A DNA stretch of 64,000 bases from Labrys monachus (lineage in GTDB: Bacteria > Pseudomonadota > Alphaproteobacteria > Rhizobiales > Labraceae), in contig NZ_JAUSVK010000001.1 in assembly GCF_030814655.1 (NCBI RefSeq), forward strand, positions 3,975,001 to 4,039,000. Direction: 5' to 3'. Positions 1 to 10,482 of the stretch are shown piece by piece. A model generated the notes under the pieces. The model saw only the letters and a list, made by a program, of their open reading frames with translations, did not search any database and had not been told where the DNA came from. Position numbers and translations under genes: made by a program. Within the stretch, counting starts at the first letter, position 1; each line of letters begins with the position of its first letter.

Positions 1-434
1 CGCAACGTCTTGATGATCGGGACGCCGCCGGCGACGGCGGCCTCGAAATTCAGGGCCACGCCCGCTTTCTCGGCACGGCGGGCGAGATCGACGCCGTGGC
101 GGGCAAGCAGCGCCTTGTTCGCGGTGACCACCGGCGTTCCCATGTCGAGCGCAGCGCGTACCGCCTCATGCGCTGGCCCTTCGTCGCCGCCCATCAGCTC
201 GACGAACACGTCGATGCCGGGATCGCGCGCGAGGGCGACGGGATCGTCGAACCAGCGATAGCGCTCGATCGAAATGCCGCGATCGCGGCTGCGCGAACGG
301 GCCGAGACGGCGGCAACGGTGATCGCACGGCCGCAACTTGCAGCCAGCGCATTGGCACGGCGGTCCAGCAGCCGGATGGTCGAGGTACCGACGGTACCAA
401 GCCCGGCAATGCCAATTCTGAGAGGGTCAGCCAT
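1..434 (-). CDS. hom: Homoserine dehydrogenase, N-terminal part (cut by window edge)
   Basis: NAD(P)-dependent reduction of aspartate semialdehyde to homoserine, the branch point to threonine and methionine in the cytoplasm. Translating back from the ATG at 434 gives about 144 residues before the window edge. The N-terminus has the Rossmann motif GLGTVG at residues 11-16. Further on are VTANKALLARHG and EAAVAGGVPII, both typical of the NAD-binding and early catalytic domain of homoserine dehydrogenase. The C-terminal catalytic part and any ACT domain lie outside the window. The open frame was read directly from the reverse strand; no frameshift is visible. Confidence 0.93.
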   Translation of the reverse strand, partial: MADPLRIGIAGLGTVGTSTIRLLDRRANALAASCGRAITVAAVSARSRSRDRGISIERYRWFDDPVALARDPGIDVFVELMGGDEGPAHEAVRAALDMGTPVVTANKALLARHGVDLARRAEKAGVALNFEAAVAGGVPIIKTL

Positions 435-618
435 AGTCAGTCCGAAAAAGAGGGTCGGCTCTTGTGCAATGGCACGCGCCAAGGATCAAGACGCGAGGCG
501 AGCGATTTCCAAGATGTATCCGCGCCCGGCCGCCTTTCCCGCCCGGGACCGCGGCGCGCGAGGGAGCACCGCCGCCCGGATGATAGGGCTTCCTCGCATC
601 GGTATTGCGACGCGCCGG

Positions 619-1533
619 TCATCCGCCCGGCCGGTTCGCCAGACGTGCGAAGAAGGCGAGGCTGCGCGCGGTCTCCTGGGGGATGGCGGTGAAATGGTCG
701 CCCGGCACCGAGATGCTGTCGACCTCCAGGCCTGCCGACCGGGCACGGCGCGTCGTCAGGTCCGCGGATCCGTCCATCTGCCTCTCCGCCGCGCCGTGCA
801 GCATCAGCACGGGGCTTTTGAAGCTGGTCGCGTAGCACACCGCCGAGCGCATCTCGAATTCGCGGATATCGCCCGCATCGAAGCGGATATCCTTGGGAAA
901 GCGCCGGAAGAAGGCGAACGCGCTGGGATTGCCGGAGAAGGAGGCGGCTCCCCGGAACATCGGGCTCGTCATCGCCGCCAGCAGCGTCAGCACGCCGCCG
1001 ACGCTGTGCCCCGCCAGGAAGAGCCTGTGGGGATCCACGTCCGGTTGCGCCGCGAGCGCCCGGCCGGCGGCGAGCACGTCGTCGGTTTCGTCATAGAAGC
1101 CCGAAAACGCGCCGGGCAGCCCGTTCTCGGCCCGCAGGGCGGGCACCATCGCCACATAGCCGGCGCGGATATAGGGCTGCACCAGATCCCAATGCCCGTC
1201 ACCAAGGGCGTTGCCGCCATGCAGGAAGAGCACCGCGGGGCGCCTGCCGCCCTCCGGCACCGAACGCCACGCGGCAAGCTGCAATCCTCCGGAGCGATAG
1301 GTCAGCAGGCGCGCGCCGTCCGGCGGGGTCAGCGGATCGCCTTCGTCCGGCGCCGGGCCGCGCCGCAGAAGACGGGTGCGGAAACCCTCGCGGTCGATCG
1401 CATAGTCCCGGGCGATGAGCGGCGGCGGATCGGGCGAGGCGAAGGCGTGGGCTGTTCCAGGGGCGATTGCGGCCGAGGAGGCGAGCCCCGCCAGGAGGGT
1501 GCGGCGGCTGAGGAGACGATCCGGATGGTGCAT
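619..1533 (-). CDS. Secreted alpha/beta hydrolase (dienelactone hydrolase / prolyl oligopeptidase-like)
   Basis: 304-residue serine hydrolase of unknown substrate. The N-terminus has a twin-arginine-type signal (SRRTLLAGL followed by an Ala-rich stretch ending near AHA), so export by Tat is likely. The hydrolase core shows an oxyanion-loop HGG near residue 105, the nucleophile elbow GHSVGG near residue 178, and a C-terminal GDHF that should supply the catalytic histidine. The family includes esterases, dienelactone hydrolases and acyl-peptide hydrolases, and nothing here separates them. It stands alone between hom and rlmE, with a palindromic repeat upstream. Confidence 0.75.
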   Translation of the reverse strand: MHHPDRLLSRRTLLAGLASSAAIAPGTAHAFASPDPPPLIARDYAIDREGFRTRLLRRGPAPDEGDPLTPPDGARLLTYRSGGLQLAAWRSVPEGGRRPAVLFLHGGNALGDGHWDLVQPYIRAGYVAMVPALRAENGLPGAFSGFYDETDDVLAAGRALAAQPDVDPHRLFLAGHSVGGVLTLLAAMTSPMFRGAASFSGNPSAFAFFRRFPKDIRFDAGDIREFEMRSAVCYATSFKSPVLMLHGAAERQMDGSADLTTRRARSAGLEVDSISVPGDHFTAIPQETARSLAFFARLANRPGG

Positions 1534-1591
1534 GAGCGATCCCGTTCGGCGGAGCGCCCAGTCAACTCGGCGATCATGGCAATTTCACAGG

Positions 1592-1643
1592 GCGCGCGGA
1601 CATCTCGTCCGCGTCCTTTTCCGCCTGCGGTTTCCCGCCCGCC
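1592..1643. repeat. Intergenic palindromic repeat, copy A
   Basis: GCGGAC-ATCTC-GTCCGC inverted repeat between rlmE and the hydrolase. It matches the left half of two fuller copies near 15.9 kb and 63.8 kb; the right half (GCGGGC...GCCCGC) is degenerate here. Confidence 0.6.
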
Positions 1644-1646
1644 GGC

Positions 1647-2372
1647 CTATGCCTTGCGGCGAAAGCCGGTCGCCAGCACGTACATCTCGCTGGATCCGGA
1701 ACGGCTTGCCGCCGGCTTGACGTGTTTCACCACGGTGAAATCGCGCTTGAGCAAGGCGAGGAGCTCGCCTTCCGTGCCGCCCTGGAAGACCTTGGCGAGG
1801 AAGGCGCCCCCTGGCGCCAGAACCTCGACGGCGAAATGCGCAGCCGCCTCCACCAGGGCGACGATGCGCAAATGGTCCGTCGCACGGTGGCCGACGGTGT
1901 TGGCCGCCATGTCGGAGAGGACGAGATCGGCCGGGCCGCCCAGCATGGCCTTGAGGCGCTCCGGCGCGGCATCGTCCATGAAGTCCATCTGGATGAAATC
2001 GACGCCGGGTATCGGATCGACCGGCAGCAGGTCGATCGCCACCACCGTGCCGCGGCCGGCGACCGCATCGGTGCGCTCGGCGGCGAGCTGCGACCACCCC
2101 CCCGGAGCGGCACCGAGGTCGAGCACGCGCTGGCCCGGCTTGAACAGCCTGGCCTTCTCCTCGATCTCGAGCAGCTTGTAGATGGCGCGCGAGCGATAAC
2201 CCTCACGCTTGGCACGGACCACATAGGGATCGTTGAGCTGGCGCTCGAGCCAGAGCTGCGAGGAATGGGTGCGGCCGCGCGCCGTCTTCAGGCGCACGCC
2301 CATCTCGCGGGCGCCGCTGCCGCGCCCGGAACTGTTCTTGCCCGAGCCGCCCTTGCCGCTGCCAGCGCTCAC
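1647..2372 (-). CDS. rlmE: 23S rRNA (uridine-2'-O)-methyltransferase RlmE (FtsJ family)
   Basis: Methylates the 2'-O of a uridine in the A-loop of 23S rRNA, a late step of 50S assembly. The start chosen is GTG at 2372, whose last bases overlap the TGA of the upstream ppx (GTGA), giving 241 residues. The first ~35 residues are a Gly/Ser-rich basic extension. The SAM motif [13 protein letters not shown] follows. The K-D-K-E catalytic set is visible: Lys in RAIYKLLE, Asp in VLSDMA, Lys in AKVFQG and Glu in SSEMYVL. Longer readings of the frame run into ppx and are not needed. The overlap implies translational coupling with ppx. Confidence 0.94.
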   Translation of the reverse strand: MSAGSGKGGSGKNSSGRGSGAREMGVRLKTARGRTHSSQLWLERQLNDPYVVRAKREGYRSRAIYKLLEIEEKARLFKPGQRVLDLGAAPGGWSQLAAERTDAVAGRGTVVAIDLLPVDPIPGVDFIQMDFMDDAAPERLKAMLGGPADLVLSDMAANTVGHRATDHLRIVALVEAAAHFAVEVLAPGGAFLAKVFQGGTEGELLALLKRDFTVVKHVKPAASRSGSSEMYVLATGFRRKA

Positions 2373-3385
2373 GGATGCCGTCCCGCGCCGTTGCGCCGCC
2401 AGACGTGGTCCTTCTGCATCATCTGCACCAGCAGTCCTTCCCGAAGACCACGATCGGCGACACGCAACCGCTCGCAGGGGAAAGCCCGGCGGATCGCCTC
2501 GAAGATCGCGCAGCCGGCCATGACGAGGTCGGCCCGTTCCGGCCCGATGCATGCATTGGCCACGCGCTGCTCATAGGTCATCGCCAGCAGCCCTTCAAGC
2601 ACCTCATCGACATCGCCCCGTCGCATCCAGAGACCGTCGACCCGGCGCCGGTCATAGCGCGGCAGGCCGAGATGGATGCCCGCCATGGTGGTGACGGTGC
2701 CCGACGTGCCGAGGAGATGCAGCCGCCCGACGCGCTCGGCGATCGCCTGGCGATGCTCGAAGGGGTCGAGCATCGCGGCGACGTCATCGACCATCCTCTC
2801 GAAGCTCTCGCGGGTGACGCGCACGCCGCCATGGCGCTCGGAGAGCGTGACGACGCCCACGGGCAGCGAGATCCAGCCTTTCACCACTGGCTGACGCGCC
2901 GGATCTGCCGGATCGATGTCGAGCCAGACGACCTCGGACGAGCCGCCGCCGATATCGAACAGCACCACGCCGTCCATGTGGCGATCGATCAGGGGAATGC
3001 AGCCCGCCGCGGCAAGGCGCGCCTCGGTCTCGCGGTCGACGATCTCGAGGTCGAGGCCGGTCTCGCGCAGGACCCGCTCGACGAAAAGAAGACCGTTGTC
3101 GGCGGCACGGCAGGCCTCGGTGGCGATGAGGCGGGCGCGGTCGACGCGCCGGTCGTGCATCTTCTGGGCGCAGACGGCCAGCGCGTCGACGGCGCGCCTC
3201 ATCGCGTTGACGTGGAGGCTGCCGGTCGCGCCGAGCCCTTCGCCGAGACGGACGATGCGCGAAAAGGCGTCGATGACACGGAAACCGTCGCCGGCGGGGC
3301 GCGCGACCAGCAGCCGGCAATTGTTGGTGCCGAGGTCGAGCGCGGCATAGGTATGGTGGCGGCGGGCATGCTCCGCCTGGTGCAT
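2369..3385 (-). CDS. ppx: Exopolyphosphatase / guanosine pentaphosphatase family protein (Ppx/GppA)
   Basis: ASKHA-fold phosphatase that hydrolyses polyphosphate or pppGpp. It has the phosphate-binding motif [13 protein letters not shown] near the N-terminus and the second motif [11 protein letters not shown] in the middle, followed by [11 protein letters not shown]. The product is 338 residues, the short form without the C-terminal HD domain of E. coli Ppx. ATG at 3385 is chosen; a GTG three codons upstream (3394) is also possible. The open frame continues far upstream through ispDF only as a shadow. Forms an overlapping pair with rlmE, an arrangement common in Alphaproteobacteria. Confidence 0.88.
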   Translation of the reverse strand: MHQAEHARRHHTYAALDLGTNNCRLLVARPAGDGFRVIDAFSRIVRLGEGLGATGSLHVNAMRRAVDALAVCAQKMHDRRVDRARLIATEACRAADNGLLFVERVLRETGLDLEIVDRETEARLAAAGCIPLIDRHMDGVVLFDIGGGSSEVVWLDIDPADPARQPVVKGWISLPVGVVTLSERHGGVRVTRESFERMVDDVAAMLDPFEHRQAIAERVGRLHLLGTSGTVTTMAGIHLGLPRYDRRRVDGLWMRRGDVDEVLEGLLAMTYEQRVANACIGPERADLVMAGCAIFEAIRRAFPCERLRVADRGLREGLLVQMMQKDHVWRRNGAGRHP

Positions 3386-3641
3386 CTTGGGCACCGCGGC
3401 ATTTCCACCGTCACTCGACCAGGGGGCCTGACCCTCCAAACTGCGATCCACCAAAATCTGACCTTGACTTTGCCCGGTCGCAGTTTTCACGCGCCGCAGG
3501 CATTCCGCCACTTCGTATATGAGTGTAACAAGTTCCGCGTCCGTGGCGAGAGAGAATTGTGAACATAACCGTGTTATCCGGCCTGACTCGCCGCATTGCT
3601 TCGCCGCCGGCGACACGCCGGGCCAGTGTATTGTGATACCC

Positions 3642-4844
3642 ATGTCTCCAGGCGCCGCGACCCCGCCGAAATCCGTCGCCGTTCTCGTCGTCGCCGCCGG
3701 GCGCGGATCGCGAGTCGGCGGCGACGTTCCCAAGCAATACCGGCTGCTGGGCGGCCGGACCGTTCTGGCGCGCACGCTCGCTTTGTTCGAGCGGCATCCG
3801 TCCGTCGGCAGCATCGTCGTGGCGATCGGGCCGGACGACGAGCCGCTGTTCCGCCCGAGCGCCCGCGGGATCGGCAAGCTTGCGGGCGTCGTGGTCGGCG
3901 GCAGGACGCGGCAGGCATCCTGCCTGGCGGGGCTGCAGGCGCTGGCGCCGGCCAAACCCGACATCGTCCTGCTGCACGATGCCGCCCGCCCCTTCGCCTC
4001 CGCCGGCCTGATCGACCGGGCCATCGAGGCGGCGCTTCTCCACGGCGCCGCCGTCCCCGGCCTGGCGGTGACCGATACCGTCAAGCGCATCGATGCGGAC
4101 GGGCGGGTCGTCGATACGCCCGAGCGGGCGCTCCTGCGCTCGGTGCAGACGCCGCAGGCCTTCGCGTTCGGCCTCATCCATGACGCCCATCTGCGCGCCG
4201 CTTCCGCCGGCATCGAGACGCTGACCGACGACGGCGCCGTCGTCGAATGGGCCGGACATCCCCTTTTCGTGTTTGAAGGCGAGGCAACCAACATGAAGCT
4301 CACCACCGAAGCCGATTTCCAGCGTGCCGAACAGGCCGTCTCGCCGCTCGCCGCCCTCGGCGACGTCCGCACCGGCACGGGCTTCGACGTCCACGCCTTC
4401 ACGGACGGCGACCATGTCTGGCTGAACGGCGTCAGGATCCCGCATGAGCAGGCGCTGAAGGGGCATTCGGACGCCGATGTCGGCCTGCACGCCCTCACGG
4501 ATGCGATCCTCGGGGCGATCGGCGACGGCGATATCGGTTCGCATTTTCCGCCGTCCGATCCGCAATGGAAGGGCGCCTCGTCCGACCGCTTCCTCGCCCA
4601 TGCCGCCGGCCTCGTCGCCCGCCGCGGGGGCGCCATCGCGCATCTCGACGTGACGATCCTGTGCGAGGCGCCGAAGATCGGGCCTCACCGCGAGGCGATG
4701 CGGGCCCGCATCGCGGACATCGCCGCCATTCCCGTCGATCGCGTCGGCGTGAAGGCGACGACGACGGAAAGCCTCGGCTTCACCGGGCGGCGCGAGGGCA
4801 TCGCCGCGATGGCCTCCGCCACCGTGCGCCTGCCCTGGAACTGA
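3642..4844 (+). CDS. ispDF: Bifunctional IspD/IspF (MEP isoprenoid pathway)
   Basis: Fused enzyme for two non-consecutive steps of the MEP pathway: CTP transfer to 2-C-methyl-D-erythritol 4-phosphate (IspD) and cyclisation to 2,4-cyclodiphosphate (IspF). The N-terminal half has the nucleotide-binding motif [11 protein letters not shown]; the C-terminal half begins at GTGFDVHAF and contains the zinc/active-site segment [19 protein letters not shown] at 3642 gives 400 residues, normal for the alphaproteobacterial fusion. The frame is open another 41 codons upstream, but that part has no family similarity. Divergent from ppx across about 256 bp; cinA follows on the same strand. Confidence 0.95.
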   Translation: MSPGAATPPKSVAVLVVAAGRGSRVGGDVPKQYRLLGGRTVLARTLALFERHPSVGSIVVAIGPDDEPLFRPSARGIGKLAGVVVGGRTRQASCLAGLQALAPAKPDIVLLHDAARPFASAGLIDRAIEAALLHGAAVPGLAVTDTVKRIDADGRVVDTPERALLRSVQTPQAFAFGLIHDAHLRAASAGIETLTDDGAVVEWAGHPLFVFEGEATNMKLTTEADFQRAEQAVSPLAALGDVRTGTGFDVHAFTDGDHVWLNGVRIPHEQALKGHSDADVGLHALTDAILGAIGDGDIGSHFPPSDPQWKGASSDRFLAHAAGLVARRGGAIAHLDVTILCEAPKIGPHREAMRARIADIAAIPVDRVGVKATTTESLGFTGRREGIAAMASATVRLPWN

Positions 4845-4887
4845 CGGCGCTCGCGGCACAGGCGGGAAAACGACCATGGAGCGGCTC

Positions 4888-5397
4888 ATGAACGACGACA
4901 TCTTCTTCCGGCAGGCCGAAGCGGTCCTCGCGGCCTGCCGCGGCAAGGGCCTGACGGTCGCCACGGCGGAATCCTGCACCGGAGGCCTCGTCGCCGGCGC
5001 CCTCACCGCGGTGCCCGGCTCGTCCGACGTGGTCGACCGCGGCTTCGTCACCTATTCGAACGAGGCCAAGATCGAGATGCTCGGCGTTCCCCGGGCGCTG
5101 ATCGAGCGGGACGGCGCGGTGAGCGAAAGCGTCGCCTTCGCCATGGCGGAGGGCGCCGTAGGCCATTCGCGGGCCGGCCTTTCGGTGGCGATCACCGGCG
5201 TTGCCGGTCCGGGCGGTGGCACCGCGGCAAAGCCGGTCGGGCTGGTGCATTTCGCGGCCTGGAGCCGCCGGGGCCCCCGCCTCCACGTCGAGCGGCGATT
5301 CGGCGAACTCACGCGCTCCGAGATCCGCAAGCGGTCGGTCGAGCAGGCGCTGGACCTGCTGCTGCAGCTGGCCGGCGAGATCACGGTCCTGGCCTGA
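4888..5397 (+). CDS. cinA: CinA C-terminal domain protein (PncC-type NMN amidohydrolase)
   Basis: Single-domain CinA/PncC protein, about 169 residues. Family members deamidate nicotinamide mononucleotide in the pyridine nucleotide salvage cycle. The signature ATAESCTGGL is near the N-terminus and ITGVAGPGGGT in the middle. ATG at 4888 is preferred because GGAG lies 6 nt upstream; an in-frame ATG at 4876 would add four residues. It follows ispDF by about 40 bp, so the two are probably co-transcribed, and it converges with the COQ10-family gene. The N-terminal MoCF-like domain of full-length CinA is absent, as is usual in this group. Confidence 0.9.
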   Translation: MNDDIFFRQAEAVLAACRGKGLTVATAESCTGGLVAGALTAVPGSSDVVDRGFVTYSNEAKIEMLGVPRALIERDGAVSESVAFAMAEGAVGHSRAGLSVAITGVAGPGGGTAAKPVGLVHFAAWSRRGPRLHVERRFGELTRSEIRKRSVEQALDLLLQLAGEITVLA

Positions 5398-5458
5398 CGC
5401 CTTGCCGGACATGCCGCAGCGCTCCGGGAGGCCCGCCGCACGGAAGCGGGCTGTGGCG

Positions 5459-5929
5459 CTACGCCGTACCGAGCGCCTTGCGGCCGTATATGACGTCGGC
5501 ACGCTTTTCGAAGGCGTCGGCGAAACGCCGGAACGCCGCATCGAACATGGTGCCCATCAGCATGCCCAGCATGCGGGACCGGAAGCTGTAGTCGATGAAG
5601 AATTCGACGATGCAGCCGCCGGCGCCGTCATCCTTGAAGCTCCAGCGGTTCTCGAGATGGCTGAACGGGCCGTCGAGATATTCGACCAGGATTTCCAGCC
5701 GGTCCCTGTTCATGGTGACGCGGCTGCCGAAGGTCTCGCGGATGAGCTTGTAGGCCACCGTCATGTCCGCGATCATGATCAGCCGGCCGTCCGCCTGAGG
5801 CTGGCGGCTGCGCACGCGCAACGCCGCGCACAGCGGCACGAAAAGCGGGTATTTTTCCACGTCGGCAACGAGAGCGAACATCTCGTCTGGCGAATGCCTG
5901 ACACGGCGGGAAGTGCGGAAAGACGGCAT
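5459..5929 (-). CDS. COQ10/RatA-like START-domain (SRPBCC) protein
   Basis: 156-residue polyketide-cyclase/START-fold protein of the COQ10/RatA group. In Alphaproteobacteria this gene sits next to lipA and is thought to bind ubiquinone or a related lipid rather than act as a toxin. Visible features are MPSFRTSRRVRHSPDEMF at the start, VADVEKYPLFVPLC, and a C-terminal FRRFADAFEKRA helix. ATG at 5929 fits the family N-terminus. About 120 bp separate it from the upstream lipA, so it is probably the last gene of the pdh-lpd-lip transcript. Confidence 0.85.
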   Translation of the reverse strand: MPSFRTSRRVRHSPDEMFALVADVEKYPLFVPLCAALRVRSRQPQADGRLIMIADMTVAYKLIRETFGSRVTMNRDRLEILVEYLDGPFSHLENRWSFKDDGAGGCIVEFFIDYSFRSRMLGMLMGTMFDAAFRRFADAFEKRADVIYGRKALGTA

Positions 5930-6051
5930 GAACAGAACTCCGATGCCCTCATATAGGCATCGGCGCAGGGGCGGAATAGCCTTCCGCCTCGTCTCGGTGC
6001 GCCTGCGATGCAGAAAACACGCGGCGGCCTCCTGCGCCCCGCCGCTTCTCC

Positions 6052-7011
6052 TCACCGTCCCAGTTTGGCGGCGCGGTTGGTCTTGAGCTTGGCGAAGTCG
6101 TCCCCCGCATGATGGGAAGACCGCGTCAGCGGCGAGGCGGAAACCATCAGGAAGCCCTTGGCATAGGCCACCGTCTCGTAGCTCTTGAACTCGTCGGGCG
6201 TGACATAGGCCACGACCGGATGATGCTTGCGGGACGGCGCGAGATATTGGCCGATGGTGATGAAGTCGACATCGGCGGAACGCAGATCGTCCATCAGTTG
6301 CAGGACCTCGTTCCGCTTCTCGCCGAGCCCGACCATGATGCCGGATTTGGTGAAGATCGACGCATCGATTTCCTTGACGCGCTGCAAGAGCCGCATCGAA
6401 TGGAAATAGCGCGCGCCCGGCCGCACGGTGAGGTAGTTCGAGGCGACGGTTTCGAGATTGTGGTTGAACACGTCGGGGCGGGCCGCCACCACCGTCTCCA
6501 GGGCCCCGTCCTTGCGCAGGAAGTCGGGCGTCAGCACCTCGATCGTCGTGCCCGGCGCGTGCCGGCGGATGGCACGGATGACCTCCGCGAAGTGCTGCGC
6601 ACCGCCGTCGGCGAGATCGTCCCGGTCGACGGAGGTGATCACCACATGGTTGAGGCCGAGCTTGGCCACGGCGATGCCGGTGTGCTCCGGCTCGTTCGGG
6701 TCGAGCGGCCCGGGAAGCCCGGTCCGCACGTTGCAGAAGGCGCAGGCCCGCGTGCAGGTGTCGCCCATGATCATGAAGGTCGCGTGCTTCTTGTCCCAGC
6801 ACTCGCCGATATTGGGGCAGCCCGCCTCCTCGCAGACGGTGACGAGCTTGTTCTCCTTCACGATCGCCTGCGTGTCGCGCCAGCCCGGGGAGCCCGGCGC
6901 CTTGACCCGGATCCATTCCGGCTTGCGCAGCATCGGCTGGTCCGGCCGATGGGCCTTTTCGGGATGGCGGGGACGGCTGTCGTTGTTCAGGAGGTCGACG
7001 ACAACGGGCAT
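6052..7011 (-). CDS. lipA: Lipoyl synthase
   Basis: Radical-SAM enzyme inserting two sulfurs into protein-bound octanoyl groups to make lipoate. Both iron-sulfur signatures are present: the auxiliary cluster [12 protein letters not shown] and the radical-SAM CTRACAFC. The C-terminal RSSHHAG region is also normal. ATG at 7011 gives 319 residues, the usual length; upstream residues in the open frame have no family support. Its substrates are encoded next door: the lipoyl domains of PdhB and PdhC carry the ETDKAT lipoylation motif. It lies about 60 bp downstream of lpdA. Confidence 0.97.
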   Translation of the reverse strand: MPVVVDLLNNDSRPRHPEKAHRPDQPMLRKPEWIRVKAPGSPGWRDTQAIVKENKLVTVCEEAGCPNIGECWDKKHATFMIMGDTCTRACAFCNVRTGLPGPLDPNEPEHTGIAVAKLGLNHVVITSVDRDDLADGGAQHFAEVIRAIRRHAPGTTIEVLTPDFLRKDGALETVVAARPDVFNHNLETVASNYLTVRPGARYFHSMRLLQRVKEIDASIFTKSGIMVGLGEKRNEVLQLMDDLRSADVDFITIGQYLAPSRKHHPVVAYVTPDEFKSYETVAYAKGFLMVSASPLTRSSHHAGDDFAKLKTNRAAKLGR

Positions 7012-7069
7012 GGCGGACCTTTCGGTTGAGGCGGGGCGGCCGGCTTCGCGCGAAGCGGCCGCCGCAGGA

Positions 7070-8505
<1,436 letters not shown>

Positions 8506-8509
<4 letters not shown>

Positions 8510-8994
8510 GAAACGTCTCCAGAAAGGCTCGGCTGTTGGCTAGAGGAGCGCGACGCTCGGGCCTCCCCTCCCCCTCGCGGGGAGGGGTAAGGGGTGGGGG
8601 GCGACGGGTGAAGTGCGGCGAAGATCGTGTCGACGACAGACCGGGTCGCCCTCATGACGTCATGGTTCGAGAAGCGAAGCACCTCGAAGCCGGCATTGGC
8701 CAGATATGCATCGCGTTTCTCGTCGTGCCTCGCTTGTCTTTCGAAACCGTGCTGGTTGCCGTCGACTTCGACAATGAGACGCGCGCCCAGATGGACAAAA
8801 TCTGCGACATAGGGACCGATCGCCACCTGACGCCGAAAATGACTACCGTCTTCAGGTAGGTCCTTTCTCAGGGATCGCCAGAGCCTGCGCTCAGGATCCG
8901 TCATGTTCCGGCGCTGGTCGACAGCCAGCGCCTTGGCGCGAAATGTTGCGCCGACATGTGAAGGCGTGCGTGCCCATTTTCCCGCGGGCGGCAT
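8506..8994 (-). CDS. DUF559 domain protein, Vsr/PD-(D/E)XK endonuclease-like
   Basis: 162-residue protein with the DUF559 core: MTDPERRLWRSLR, then FRRQVAIGPYVADFV and LIVEVDGNQH, where the Asp and Glu/Asp fit a PD-(D/E)XK nuclease site. Function is not established; the fold is related to very-short-patch-repair endonuclease. The last ~30 residues (beginning PPTPYPSPRGGG) are translated from a palindromic repeat, and a second, inverted copy of this repeat lies just upstream of the start. It interrupts the otherwise conserved pdhC-lpdA order, so it looks like an insertion. Confidence 0.75.
8562..8603. repeat. Palindromic GC repeat, left copy flanking DUF559
   Basis: CTCCCCTCCCC-CTCG-CGGGGAGGGGTAAGG type palindrome inside the 3' end of the DUF559 frame. 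Its inverse copy is at 9004-9045. Confidence 0.7.
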
Positions 8995-9003
8995 CAGCTG
9001 TCA

Positions 9004-9045
9004 CGCCTCCCACCCCTTACCCCTCCCTGCAAGAGGGAGGGGAGA
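9004..9045. repeat. Palindromic GC repeat, right copy flanking DUF559
   Basis: Inverted relative to the copy at 8562-8603 and nearly identical over about 40 nt. Lies between pdhC and the DUF559 start. Confidence 0.7.
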
Positions 9046-9095
9046 TCCAAGCGTTGCGTCTCGTTGATGGCGCCAAAGGCATCCATCGCCATACC

Positions 9096-10472
9096 TCACA
9101 CCAGCATGCCCAGCGGCTTTTCGATGTAGCCCCGGATCGCCTGCATCAGTTCGGCGCCGAGGGCGCCGTCGACGGCGCGGTGGTCGGTGGAGAGCGTCAG
9201 CGACATCAGCGTGGCGATCTTGATCTCGCCGCCGCGCACCACCGGCTGCTGGATGCCGGCGCCGACCGCGAGGATCGTCGCATGCGGCGGGTTGATGACG
9301 GCGGAGAACGCCTTGATGCCGAACATGCCGAGATTGGAGACCGCGCCGGTGCCGCCCTGATATTCCTCCGGCTTGAGCTTGCGGCTCTTGGCACGGGCCG
9401 CGAGATCCTTCATCTCGCCGGAGATGGCGGACAACGTCTTGTTGCCGGCATCGCGGATGATCGGCGTGATCAGGCCGCCGGGAATGGAGACGGCAACGCC
9501 GACATCGGCCTGGCGATGCTTGAGCATGGCGCCCTCGGTCCAGGAGACGTTGGCGTCCGGCACGGCGCGCAGCGCCAGCGCATAGGCCTTGATCACCATG
9601 TCGTTGACGGAGATCTTGAAGGACGGCTTGCCGTCCTTCGTCAGCGGCGCGCCATGGTTGATCTGCTCGCGCAAGGCGAGAAGGGCGTCGATATCGACGT
9701 CCACCGTCAGGTAGAAATGCGGAATGGTGGACTTGGCCTCCACGAGGCGGCGCGCGATCGTCTTGCGCATGCCGTCATGGGGAACCTCCTCGTAGGAGCC
9801 GGGCGCGAACAGTTTCCTGACGGCCTCGTCCGAGGCCGCGGCGGGCACGGGCGCCGCCGCCTTGGCGGGCGCGGCCGGTGCAGGCGCAGCGGCCGCCGGC
9901 CTGGCACCGCCGCCGGCGACAGCCGCCTGGATATCGCGCTCGACGATCCGGCCATGCGGCCCGGAGCCGGCCACGGCGGAAAGATCGAGGCCCGCCTCCT
10001 TGGCGAGACGCCTGGCCAGCGGCGAGGCGAAGACGCGCGAGTCGCTCCGCGCCGGTGCGGAGGCCACCGCGGGCGGCGCGGCGGCGGGCGGCGCGGCGGC
10101 GGGCGCCGCTGCCGGCCTCGAAGCTTCCACAGGCTTGACCTCTTCGGAAGGCTTGGGAGCTTCGGAAGGCTTAGGAGCCTCCTTCGCCGGCGCTGCGCCG
10201 GCCCCGGCGGCCACGGCCTTAGCGTCCTCGCCCTCCGAGGCGATCACCGCGATCAGCTCGTTGACGGGAACGTCCGTCGTTCCTTCGGGCACCACGATCC
10301 TGGCGAGCACGCCCTCGTCGATCGCCTCGACTTCCATCGTCGCCTTGTCCGTCTCGATCTCGGCGAGGACGTCGCCGGACTTGACGGCGTCGCCTTCCTT
10401 CTTCAGCCATTTGGTGAGGTTGCCCTTCTCCATCGTCGGCGAAAGGGCGGGCATCAGGACGTTCGCAGGCAT
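9096..10472 (-). CDS. pdhC: Pyruvate dehydrogenase E2, dihydrolipoamide acetyltransferase
   Basis: Core acetyltransferase of the pyruvate dehydrogenase complex. Domain order: one lipoyl domain (residues ~1-78, lysine in [11 protein letters not shown]), an Ala/Pro-rich linker, a peripheral-subunit-binding domain (SPLARRLAKEAG ... GPHGRIVERDI), a second Ala/Pro linker, then the catalytic domain with the active-site motif DHRAVDG near the C-terminus. ATG at 10472 gives 458 residues. It follows pdhB by 10 bp. The downstream partner lpdA is separated from it by the inserted DUF559 gene and repeats. Confidence 0.96.
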   Translation of the reverse strand: MPANVLMPALSPTMEKGNLTKWLKKEGDAVKSGDVLAEIETDKATMEVEAIDEGVLARIVVPEGTTDVPVNELIAVIASEGEDAKAVAAGAGAAPAKEAPKPSEAPKPSEEVKPVEASRPAAAPAAAPPAAAPPAVASAPARSDSRVFASPLARRLAKEAGLDLSAVAGSGPHGRIVERDIQAAVAGGGARPAAAAPAPAAPAKAAAPVPAAASDEAVRKLFAPGSYEEVPHDGMRKTIARRLVEAKSTIPHFYLTVDVDIDALLALREQINHGAPLTKDGKPSFKISVNDMVIKAYALALRAVPDANVSWTEGAMLKHRQADVGVAVSIPGGLITPIIRDAGNKTLSAISGEMKDLAARAKSRKLKPEEYQGGTGAVSNLGMFGIKAFSAVINPPHATILAVGAGIQQPVVRGGEIKIATLMSLTLSTDHRAVDGALGAELMQAIRGYIEKPLGMLV

Positions 10473-10482
10473 GGTGCGCTCC

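Noticed and set aside
274-2181. Long + strand frame of 635 codons over the hydrolase and rlmE
   Set aside because: Shadow of genes on the reverse strand: Arg/Ala/Pro-rich with no domain, while the reverse frames carry clear motifs.
3386-4636. Upstream extension of the ppx frame across ispDF
   Set aside because: Antisense to ispD/ispF with no homology; ppx starts at 3385 or 3394.
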